Shown here: positions 26,599 to 33,936 of the stretch, one piece after another | Position numbering within the stretch: the first letter of the stretch is position 1 | Layout of the letters: each line of letters begins with the position of its first letter | Source of the DNA: Planctomycetaceae bacterium | GTDB lineage: Bacteria > Planctomycetota > Phycisphaerae > SM23-33 | DNA length: 64,000 bases | Direction: 5' to 3' | Assembly: GCA_039680605.1 (NCBI GenBank) | Contig: JBDKTA010000065.1 | Location: 1-64,000, forward strand | Notes under the pieces: generated by a model | What the model was told of the DNA's origin: nothing | The model's database searches: none | What the model saw: only the letters and a program-made list of their open reading frames with translations | Made by a program: the position numbers and the translations under genes

Positions 26599-29500
26599 GA
26601 CGCTGGGCGCGAAGGCGATCGACGTTTCCAGCCACGAGCCGCAACTGCATCCGCCGCCGGCCTCGGGCGAGAGCACCATCCCGCAGGCGGCGACGGTGCT
26701 GATCCAGCACCCGGGGCGCAGGCGGTACCAGAAGCTTGCCTGGTCGTTGTTGAAGTCCCACACCGTCACGTGGCTGGAGCGGAAGATCGCCGTGCGGTCG
26801 GTCATAATGTACGTGCCGCATCCGCCGCCGGGCATGCGGACCTCCAGCAGCGCTCCGGTGGCCAGGTCGAGCACGCGCGGACGCACGAACACCTTGCCGT
26901 CGACGATCGCCGGATGCGACATGTGCCCGCCGTGGTTGTCGCTCATCCACTCGAAGCTCGTCTGCCACAGCGCCGAGCCGTCGGCAGCGCTGAACGCATA
27001 CACGTTGTACCGCACGTCGGAGGCGTTAATGACCAGCCGCCCCTCCGCCGCGGCCATGTAGAACACCACCACGCCCGGGGCGGTCTTGAGCGGCTGCTCC
27101 CACAGCAGGCGTCCATCGGCGGCGTCAAGCGCCACGAGATACTGCTGCTGCCACAGCTCGTCCATGCCGACGCGGCGATCGGCGCTGGCCAGCACAGCCG
27201 GGTGTCGGCACTCGACGAAATACACCCGCCCGTCGGCGATGCAGATCGTCGAGTTGATCACCACGCCGCCGGCGTACTTCCACGCCAGGCCGCCGGTGCT
27301 CTTGTTCATCGCGAAGAGATTTTCACTGCAGACCTTGAACGTCGCCGGACCGTCCTTGGCGTCATACCAGTTCGCATGGCCGACAAACGCCACGAACGCC
27401 GATCCGGCCTTGACCGCGCTGCCGATGATATTGGCGCCGCCATCGGCGACATAGCCCCAGTCCCACGCCGCGCCTGTGTGCCATGGCGGTCGTTTTCCCG
27501 CCGCCATGTCCCCGGACCCTGAAACTACCTCAAACATCTTGGCCACGCTGCCGTCTCGCTGGTCGATCTTCCAGCACTGCCCTTTGACGGCCGCGTAGAG
27601 ATGAGATTGGTCGGCGCACCAGTTGCCGCAGTCGCGGGGCATGTTGAAGCGGCAGAACGCGGGCATTTCGAGCGACCAGAGCACCGTGCCGTTGAACGAG
27701 TCCAGCGCCACGATGCGCCGGCGCCCCTGGCCAAACAGCCTGCCGTTGATCGCCAGGGGGGCGGGTTTGCGGCCGTTGCGGTCGGGCTGATACCGCGGGC
27801 CCGGTTCACCGACCCACTGCACGGCCAGGTCGAGCGTGGACCCTGCGCCGGCCAGCGCCTCGCCGCCGTAGGAGGTGTTGTCGGCCAGACCGTACTGGTG
27901 AGTCCAGACGCCGGCGGTGGCGATCGGCGGGAGCGTGGTGACGGTCGGGGAGATGGCGGCTGGGGAACGGCCGCCATGGCACCCTGTGTCGCCGCCGCGA
28001 ATCAACACGCCGCTGCCGGGGCACAGGAGGCGCATGGCCTCGGCGGCGGCAGGATCGCTCAGCGGTTGCGACGCGACGATGATGTTGGCGAAGCTGCCGA
28101 CGAAGGGGATGGCGTCGTAGCTCCGGACGTGATGGACAGCCACGCATGCGCCGTACACGCCGGCGGCCTGGAACATGCGGCGGGCAGAGGCAACCGCCGC
28201 GGCGTCGGTATCGACAGCGATCACGCGCAGGCGGCTCTGGCGTGCCAGTTCGTATGCCAATTGCCCGTCGCCGCAGCCGAGCATCAGGCAGATGCCCCGG
28301 TCGACGCCGGCGGTCTTGAGAATGCCTTCGGCGGCCTGTCGTGTGGCATGGGCGTCTCGCCCATGCTCCGGGGTGGCATGGGCGTCTCGCCCATGCTCCG
28401 GGGTGGCATGGGCGTCTCGCCCATGCTCTTGCTTTTGTCCCTGCACAGGCAAGACGCCCACGCTACAGGGCTCATAGTTGAAGTACGTGTCGCACTCGAA
28501 AGTCACCGCCTGATCGCCGGCCCAGGCCGTGCAGTCGTAGATGGCGTCCCGGCGCAGATCCGTCAGATGCACCTCGTGCTGGACCTTCGGCTGAGGGTCT
28601 TCGATCGCGCGCTGGTCCTGGCCGTGGGCATATTGAAACTTCGTCGGGACCGGGTCGGGGGTTTGCCAGCGGACTGTGGCCGCGGTGCGGCTGGTGAATT
28701 GCAGGTACGGCGCCAGGGGCATGGCCTCGGGCGGGGTGATTTCCTCGACCGGGCCGCCCTCGACGTACGCGGGGGGTGCCGGTTTCCACGCATTGGCGGC
28801 GGCCTGCCCCTGAGGCGCGAAGCAGTAGATCGCCCCGGCGTCGGTGGTGGCGTAGAGCATTCCCGCGGCCAGCGCCAGGCCGTGTACTTTGCCCGTCACG
28901 GCCGACTGCCAGAGTTGCAGACCGGTGTCGGCGTCGAAGGCCGCCAGGGCGTCGGCCCCGCCGGCAAAGAGCGTGGTCCCGGCCAGCACGAGCGAATACG
29001 GGTAGTCGCACGGTTGCTTCCATCGCTCGGCGCCGCTGGCGCGATCGACGGCCGCCAGCGTGCTGCGCGTGAGCACGAAGACCGTGCCGTCATGCACCAC
29101 GGCGGCGGTTCCATCATCGAAGGCCGCCAGCTTCTGCCCCGAATCGCCGGCGCTGAGGGTGATCCATCCGGCGTTGTTGCCCGGGCCGTGCAGGACCTGG
29201 TCATCTTCGGTCAGCAGCACGAAGCATCCCCCGCCGTTGGTGAGCGAGCCCAGCAGCCGCCCGTCTTTACGCGAGAACATCAGCGGCGGGATGCGGCCTT
29301 GGGGAATGTACAACCGGTCGGCCGAGATCAGCATGGCTCCTTCCATCGTCAGCCCGGCGGTTTGCTCGACGCGTCCGCTCTGCGGGGCCCCCTGGTGCAG
29401 GGCGACGTATCGCCCGCGTCCTTGGGGCTTGCCGCTGTGGGCGTCGACGGCGCAGAGATACGAGTCTTCCCACGGGAGCATGCCGGCGGCGAAATACGCC

Positions 29501-30009
29501 GTGCCGTCTTCCACCAGCACACCCGTGCGCACCGGCCAGTGCCCGATCAGCCGCCCGTTGTTGAGGAACCGCCGCCCATCCGGCGAGGGGCGGAACTTCC
29601 AGACCAGCGAGCCGTCGTCGGCCGCCAGGCAGTATGCAAAACCGTCGTCGCTGCCGAAGTAGATCTTGCCGTCAACAAACGTCGGGGCGATGCGCACCGG
29701 CGCATCGGTGGTGAAGAGCCATTTCTCCTGCCCGCTGATCGCGTCGAGGCAGTGGACGGAATCGTCCACGCTCGATCCGAAAAACAGCGACCCGCCGGCC
29801 ACGATCATGTGAAAAGCCGGATCGTAATTTCGCATCGAGCGCAGGGGCTTTACGATGCGGTAGGCGTCGTACTTGGCCGGTCCGCTCCAGGCGGGTTGGG
29901 GCGGCTGGGGCGACTGCCACGTCCAGGCCTGAGCCAGCGAACCGGCGTTGAGGGTCGCGTGCGTCTTGCCGCTGCGGCGGTTGTCGTGCTGATACGTCGG
30001 CCAATCCAT
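26596..30009 (-). CDS. PQQ-type beta-propeller protein with embedded methyltransferase domain
   Basis: The 1137 residues have three parts. Residues 1-420 are PQQ-like propeller repeats (I-S-G-Q-E-K-W-L-F, D-G-S-L-V-W-K-F). Residues 430-510 resemble a fibronectin-type domain. About 560-690 form a class I SAM-methyltransferase fold with L-M-L-G-C-G-D-G-Q-L and A-V-D-T-D. Residues 700-1137 are a second propeller (L-D-S-F-N-G-T-V-L-W-S-L). No signal peptide is evident, so it is possibly cytoplasmic. Residues 528-556 are three in-frame copies of a REP-like palindrome (EHGRDAHATP), acting as linker. The TAG stop lies inside an inverted-repeat element. Substrate unknown. Confidence 0.85.
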   Translation of the reverse strand: MDWPTYQHDNRRSGKTHATLNAGSLAQAWTWQSPQPPQPAWSGPAKYDAYRIVKPLRSMRNYDPAFHMIVAGGSLFFGSSVDDSVHCLDAISGQEKWLFTTDAPVRIAPTFVDGKIYFGSDDGFAYCLAADDGSLVWKFRPSPDGRRFLNNGRLIGHWPVRTGVLVEDGTAYFAAGMLPWEDSYLCAVDAHSGKPQGRGRYVALHQGAPQSGRVEQTAGLTMEGAMLISADRLYIPQGRIPPLMFSRKDGRLLGSLTNGGGCFVLLTEDDQVLHGPGNNAGWITLSAGDSGQKLAAFDDGTAAVVHDGTVFVLTRSTLAAVDRASGAERWKQPCDYPYSLVLAGTTLFAGGADALAAFDADTGLQLWQSAVTGKVHGLALAAGMLYATTDAGAIYCFAPQGQAAANAWKPAPPAYVEGGPVEEITPPEAMPLAPYLQFTSRTAATVRWQTPDPVPTKFQYAHGQDQRAIEDPQPKVQHEVHLTDLRRDAIYDCTAWAGDQAVTFECDTYFNYEPCSVGVLPVQGQKQEHGRDAHATPEHGRDAHATPEHGRDAHATRQAAEGILKTAGVDRGICLMLGCGDGQLAYELARQSRLRVIAVDTDAAAVASARRMFQAAGVYGACVAVHHVRSYDAIPFVGSFANIIVASQPLSDPAAAEAMRLLCPGSGVLIRGGDTGCHGGRSPAAISPTVTTLPPIATAGVWTHQYGLADNTSYGGEALAGAGSTLDLAVQWVGEPGPRYQPDRNGRKPAPLAINGRLFGQGRRRIVALDSFNGTVLWSLEMPAFCRFNMPRDCGNWCADQSHLYAAVKGQCWKIDQRDGSVAKMFEVVSGSGDMAAGKRPPWHTGAAWDWGYVADGGANIIGSAVKAGSAFVAFVGHANWYDAKDGPATFKVCSENLFAMNKSTGGLAWKYAGGVVINSTICIADGRVYFVECRHPAVLASADRRVGMDELWQQQYLVALDAADGRLLWEQPLKTAPGVVVFYMAAAEGRLVINASDVRYNVYAFSAADGSALWQTSFEWMSDNHGGHMSHPAIVDGKVFVRPRVLDLATGALLEVRMPGGGCGTYIMTDRTAIFRSSHVTVWDFNNDQASFWYRLRPGCWISTVAACGMVLSPEAGGGCSCGSWLETSIAFAPSV
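28343..28432. repeat. triple 30-bp REP-like repeat within coding sequence
   Basis: Three units of GTGGCATGGGCGTCTCGCCC-ATGCTCCGGG with an exact 30-base period, each holding the palindrome GCATGGGCG..CGCCCATGC. The period keeps the frame (10 residues). Intergenic relatives are at 41756, 49098, 49190 and 51812. Confidence 0.85.
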
Positions 30010-30128
30010 GCGTGGACCTCCTGATGCTAATACAAGAAACTTACCACAGAGGCACAGAGTTCACAGAGTGTAAAACAAAAGCGGCAAGCACTACGCAGCG
30101 CGGCGGGGTTGCCGCTTTGGTTGTTGTC

Positions 30129-30863
30129 TTATCCTCTGAGGGCTCTGTGCCTCTGTGGTGAGTTTTTGGCGGCCATGAACATCTTGCGTCTATCCTGCGA
30201 CAGGCGTTCGATGGCGTACCGCAGCATCGTGCGGGGCATGACGGCGGCGTGGCGGGTGAGGAACTGCTCCAGCACGGCCGTGTCTCGCTTGCCGACTTCC
30301 CGCAGCATCCATCCGACGGCTTTGTGCATCAGGTCGTGCGCGTCGCCCAGCAGGATTTCTGTGATGGCCAGCGTGTCGTCGAACTGGCCGAGGCGGATGA
30401 AGTGCAGCGTCGCCAAAATGCTGATGCGCCGCTCCCACAGCCACTTCGAGCGGGCCAGGCGACAGAGCGGGCGGCGGCTCTTGTCGGCCAGGTACTCCCC
30501 CACCACCTGCGGGGCCGAAACGTCCACCAGGTCCCAGTTGTTCACGAACTTGGTGTTGGCCAGGTACAGGGCGTAGATCGTCTTCTTCTTTTGGTCGTCG
30601 CCCCGCGCCGCCTGGGCGACCAGGATGATCAAGGCCGCCAGGCGCTCCTCGTGAATCTTCGAGTGCAGCAGCTTCTCGACCTGCGAAAGCGCCATGGCCG
30701 CGAAGTCTTTGGCAACGGCCCGAATGACGGGCACGCGCAGACCGATGAAGACGTCGCCCTCTCCGTACTGCCCCGGACCGGTCTTGAAGAACCGCTGGAG
30801 GAATAGCGCATCGGCCGGATCGCCCAGGGCCCGCAAACGTGATTGAAGGTCTTTTGCCGTCAT
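30129..30863 (-). CDS. DNA alkylation repair protein, AlkD-like HEAT-repeat glycosylase
   Basis: AlkD excises N3/N7-alkylated purines by a non-base-flipping mechanism. The 244 residues are all-helical HEAT-like repeats. Typical motifs are Y-G-E-G-D-V-F-I-G-L-R-V-P, I-H-E-E-R-L-A-A-L, FVNNWDLVDVSAP (the catalytic Asp region) and R-R-I-S-I-L-A-T. The last dozen residues (SPQRHRALRG) are encoded by an ACCACAGAGGCACAGAG repeat, which also supplies the TAA, so the C-terminus was probably altered by repeat insertion. Adjacent genes are unrelated. Confidence 0.88.
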   Translation of the reverse strand: MTAKDLQSRLRALGDPADALFLQRFFKTGPGQYGEGDVFIGLRVPVIRAVAKDFAAMALSQVEKLLHSKIHEERLAALIILVAQAARGDDQKKKTIYALYLANTKFVNNWDLVDVSAPQVVGEYLADKSRRPLCRLARSKWLWERRISILATLHFIRLGQFDDTLAITEILLGDAHDLMHKAVGWMLREVGKRDTAVLEQFLTRHAAVMPRTMLRYAIERLSQDRRKMFMAAKNSPQRHRALRG

Positions 30864-30875
30864 ACCGGCATAGTA

Positions 30876-30966
30876 ACCAGTAATCAGTAACCGGTAACCA
30901 GTAATTGCACAGTTGAGCAGTGATTACCGATTACCGATTACCGATTACTGATTACTGATTACTGAT
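30876..30966. repeat. GTAACCAGTAATCAG / ATTACTGATT tandem array
   Basis: Alternating TAGTAACCAGTAATC and inverted ATTACCGATTACTGATTAC units lie between alkD and the deacetylase gene. The same family forms a longer array at 37124-37258. Confidence 0.8.
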
Positions 30967-30979
30967 ATAAGATTGTGCC

Positions 30980-31777
30980 ATGCGTATCCCAATCACCATG
31001 TGCCACGGCTGCGGCGGCGGCCCGAGGCCCCTCGACGCCGAACGGTTCGAGCGTTACTTCGCCATCGCGCGAAGGCTGGGCTTCGAGTCGATCTCGTACG
31101 ACGACCTGGCCGCCTGGCGGTTCGAGGGCGCTGCCCTGCCCGGGCGGCCGATCATGTTCGACTTCGACCACGCAGCCGTTTCGATCCGCCACCAGATCAT
31201 GCCCGTCATGGCAGCGGCGGGATATCGCGGCAACCTGTTCGTCCACACTGAGCCGCTGGAGCAGATGCACGCCGGGCCGATACCAGCGCACGACGAGCGG
31301 TCTTACATGACCTGGGACGAGATCGGCGAGTTGGTCGCCGGCGGCTGGCACATCGGCGCCCACACGCACACGCACCCGAACCTTTCGGCGCTGGCGATGA
31401 AAGATCCCAGCGGCGAGGCGATAGCCGTCGAACTGCAGACCAACGACGATCTGCTGCGGCGGCGCCTGGGTGTCGTGCCGCGCGACTTCGCCTTTACCGG
31501 CACGAGCTGGTCGAGCCAGGCCTACCGCCTGGTGCAAAGGCGATACCGCTTCGGGCGGCTGTGGATTATCGGGGCGATGTACGAAGCCGACGGCAAGGCG
31601 ATCCGCTACGCCGACCTCGTCGGCGCGCCCGGGGCGGACGAAGCAGACGGCGGCCCGCCGGCGGCCGCGAGATACATCACAGAGCAGACGCCGCCGCACA
31701 TGCTGCCGGCAATGGAACTGCAGGAGTTGATTCACGATTACGGGGCGTTCGAGGCGTATCTGACTGCCGCGCTCTAG
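30980..31777 (+). CDS. polysaccharide deacetylase family protein
   Basis: The 265 residues fit the NodB/CE4 fold that removes N- or O-acetyl groups from glycans. IMFDFDHAA is the F-D-D motif with a His replacing the usual Gly. HIGAHTHTHPNLS is the zinc-binding H-S/T-H-x-x-x-H motif. A T-G-T-S-W region corresponds to motif 3. No signal peptide is seen, so a cytoplasmic location is possible. The gene starts 13 bases after the TTACTGATT array, with little room for a Shine-Dalgarno. Confidence 0.82.
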   Translation: MRIPITMCHGCGGGPRPLDAERFERYFAIARRLGFESISYDDLAAWRFEGAALPGRPIMFDFDHAAVSIRHQIMPVMAAAGYRGNLFVHTEPLEQMHAGPIPAHDERSYMTWDEIGELVAGGWHIGAHTHTHPNLSALAMKDPSGEAIAVELQTNDDLLRRRLGVVPRDFAFTGTSWSSQAYRLVQRRYRFGRLWIIGAMYEADGKAIRYADLVGAPGADEADGGPPAAARYITEQTPPHMLPAMELQELIHDYGAFEAYLTAAL

Positions 31778-31787
31778 CGGGGGATGT

Positions 31788-31959
31788 CTCACCGCAGAGT
31801 TCGCGGAGGACGCAGAGAAGACGGACAAGGAAGGGGAATGATGGAATAATGGAATCCTGCACCAAGCCGACGTTCCATTATTCCATTATTCCATTGTTCC
31901 TTCTCTTCAGCTTTCTCTGCGTCCTCTGCGATCTCTGCGGTGAGTCGCTTTTGCGGCTA
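31788..31959. repeat. inverted-repeat element with exchanged core (shell copy 5)
   Basis: Ends ACCGCAGAGTTCGCGGAGG and CCTCTGCGATCTCTGCGG match the copy 1-4 shell. The core is instead a nested inverted repeat of ATGGAATAATGG/CCATTATTCCATT. The terminal GGCTAG overlaps the stop of the CPBP protease gene. Confidence 0.7.
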
Positions 31960-32679
31960 GAACGCCATCGCGTACAGGTCCCAGACGATATGCGAGCCGA
32001 TGGCGATTCCCAGGCCGCGGTGGACGTAGATCGTGCCCCAGAGCAGCCCGGCCAGCAGCAGGAAGAAGAACCTCTGCCAGGCAAACCCTTCCGGCGTCGC
32101 CAGGCCGCCCCAGTGACACAGGGCGAAAACGATCGCCGAGACCGTCACCGCCACCATCAGCACCGGGCGCTGGGGCATCTCGAAGAGGTCCACGAAGATC
32201 GCCAGCGCCACGCTGATCAGCACCAGGCGGAAGAAGAACTCTTCGTAGATTCCCGCACCGACGGCCTGGGTCACCAGGTGCAGCGCGGTGGCCGCGGATG
32301 TGGCAGCCTGGGACGTCTGGGCCGCCATGAACCCCAGCAGGAACGACAGCGCCACCAGCGGCAGCGTCCAGAGGATGGACTCGACGGCCATCCCGATCAG
32401 GACGGCCGGTTCCAGGCGCCACGGCGCCCGGGTGCGCCAGTGGGCCACCAGCAGCGTCGAGACGATCAGCAGGCTCGACAGATGCACCGCCGAGGCGCCC
32501 AGGTGCTGAAATACGAAATTGAAGTAGTAAGGCACGACCAGTCCGCTGGGGTGCCACGCGGCGACCATGTGGAAGCCCAGCAGCGGCAGCGTGATGAACA
32601 TGAGGATATTCCAGGCCTGGCGGGACTGTGCGAAGTATCCCAGTTCATCCGGGCGGATGTTCTTGTCAGAGGCAGTCAT
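31957..32679 (-). CDS. CPBP family intramembrane metalloprotease
   Basis: The 240 residues from the ATG at 32679 contain about seven membrane helices. The Abi/CPBP motifs are present: E-E-F-F-F-R (motif 1, in GAGIYEEFFFRLVL), F-A-L-C-H-W (motif 2) and S-H-I-V-W-D-L (motif 3). Such proteases (Rce1-like) cleave prenylated or signal peptides, or give bacteriocin self-immunity; the substrate here is unknown. A second ATG nine bases upstream is equally possible. The TAG stop lies in the last bases of a repeat element. Confidence 0.85.
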   Translation of the reverse strand: MTASDKNIRPDELGYFAQSRQAWNILMFITLPLLGFHMVAAWHPSGLVVPYYFNFVFQHLGASAVHLSSLLIVSTLLVAHWRTRAPWRLEPAVLIGMAVESILWTLPLVALSFLLGFMAAQTSQAATSAATALHLVTQAVGAGIYEEFFFRLVLISVALAIFVDLFEMPQRPVLMVAVTVSAIVFALCHWGGLATPEGFAWQRFFFLLLAGLLWGTIYVHRGLGIAIGSHIVWDLYAMAF

Positions 32680-32734
32680 TGGCGGCATTATCGCCGACGC
32701 GCCGCGCGTTGCCAATGGGGATCAGAAGCTTTGC

Positions 32735-33349
32735 CTATTTCCCGGCCAGTTTCCCTGCAATCTGGGCGACGTGGCGCCCTTGATATTTCGCGATGGTCAG
32801 TTCGTTCTCGCTGGGTTGGCGCGAGCCGTCGACGTCGGCCAGCGTGGTGGCGCCGTAGGGCGTTCCGCCGGTGATTTCTTTCATGTTGAGCAGGTGCGTC
32901 TCACCGTAAGGCACGCCGACGATGATCATGCCCAGGTGCAGCAGCGTGGTGTGGAAGCTGGTGATGGTCGTCTCCTGCCCACCGTGCTGGGTGGCGGTCG
33001 AGGCGAAAACGCTGCCGATCTTGCCCACCAGCGACCCGTTCAGCCACAGCCGCGTGGTGCGGTCGAGAAAGTTGCGCATCTGGGCGCACATGTTGCCAAA
33101 GCGCGTGGGCGTGCCGAAGATCAGCGCGTCGGCCTCGGGAAGGCGGTCGACCTCGGCGATGGGAATGTGCGAGAAGGCCTCGCGCGCCTGCTTGGCGCCG
33201 GATTTCTCCAGCGCCTCCTCGGGCACCAGTTCGGGCACTTGAAACAGGGAAACCTCCGCCCCGTCGACCTCGCGTGCTCCGGAGGCCACCGCCTCAGCCA
33301 TTTTGTAGATGTGCCCATACATGCTGTAGAAGATGATCTGGATTTTCAT
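32735..33349 (-). CDS. wrbA: NAD(P)H:quinone oxidoreductase, WrbA type
   Basis: WrbA is a flavodoxin-like FMN enzyme that reduces quinones by two electrons. The 204 residues start I[15 protein letters not shown] (FMN phosphate loop). [18 protein letters not shown] and [14 protein letters not shown] follow. [20 protein letters not shown] near the C-terminus is the WrbA signature. A TATAAT box and AAAGGAG precede the ATG. Confidence 0.96.
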   Translation of the reverse strand: MKIQIIFYSMYGHIYKMAEAVASGAREVDGAEVSLFQVPELVPEEALEKSGAKQAREAFSHIPIAEVDRLPEADALIFGTPTRFGNMCAQMRNFLDRTTRLWLNGSLVGKIGSVFASTATQHGGQETTITSFHTTLLHLGMIIVGVPYGETHLLNMKEITGGTPYGATTLADVDGSRQPSENELTIAKYQGRHVAQIAGKLAGK

Positions 33350-33390
33350 GCGTAGAACTCCTTTGTGGGATTATAGGCCCCGCGGTTCGG

Positions 33391-33487
33391 GTGCCGTGGC
33401 GGGGAGGCCCGAAGGGCCGGACAGCCACGATCCCCGCATCGCAGCAGAGTCCGTCGTGGCTGTCGGGCTTCGCCCTCCCGCCACAGC
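33391..33487. repeat. long imperfect inverted repeat
   Basis: GTGCCGTGGCGGGGAGGC at the left pairs with CCTCCCGCCACAGCACC at the right. The inner parts GGACAGCCACGA and TCGTGGCTGTC also pair. Left-arm GGCCCGAAGGGCC and right-arm GGGCTTCGCCC are small hairpins themselves. Confidence 0.7.
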
Positions 33488-33513
33488 ACCATCAGCAAGC
33501 AGCGCTCGGGGCG

Positions 33514-33936
33514 TCAATCGCTTTCGTCAGTCGGCGGTTCCTGACTGCCGGCTGCCGGTTCCCCGGGCAAGGCCAGTTCAGAAATGATTCTCGCCACGCG
33601 GGTTGGGCCCAGGCCGCGGACGTGTTCCAGGTCCGCGCGGGTGCGGAACGTCTTGCCGCCGCTGCGGTAGTCCACGATGGCCTGGGCGTACGCCGGGCCG
33701 ATCCCGTGCAGGCGGCGAAGGGAGCCCACCGATGCCGTATTGGGGTCGATCTTCTCGCGGATGCGAGCCTGGGCTTGTTCGTTTGGTGGCGGCAGGGACT
33801 GGATCCAATCGAACTGGCTCAAAGCGGAAGACACGATCATGGCCGCGGCCGCCAGCACGCACAGGATCAGGATGGTGGACGTTTCCCGGGCTGTCCAGAG
33901 CAGATCGAATCGCCGGCGATGGTCAGGGGTGTTCAT
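33514..33936 (-). CDS. ComEA-type helix-hairpin-helix protein
   Basis: The 140 residues have one N-terminal membrane segment (about 20-40) and a double HhH domain (about 65-125). The latter reads I-D-P-N-T-A-S-V-G-S-L-x-x-L-H-G-I-G and then V-R-G-L-G. Proteins of this form bind DNA outside the inner membrane; ComEA acts in DNA uptake. No other competence genes are in the window. The start overlaps the end of the GH10-like gene by 14 bases, indicating translational coupling. Confidence 0.85.
   Translation of the reverse strand: MNTPDHRRRFDLLWTARETSTILILCVLAAAAMIVSSALSQFDWIQSLPPPNEQAQARIREKIDPNTASVGSLRRLHGIGPAYAQAIVDYRSGGKTFRTRADLEHVRGLGPTRVARIISELALPGEPAAGSQEPPTDESD

Noticed and set aside
28343-28432. 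Possible CRISPR array (three 30-base repeats)
   Set aside because: The units are directly contiguous with no spacers, sit in frame inside a gene, and are palindromic REP-type elements.
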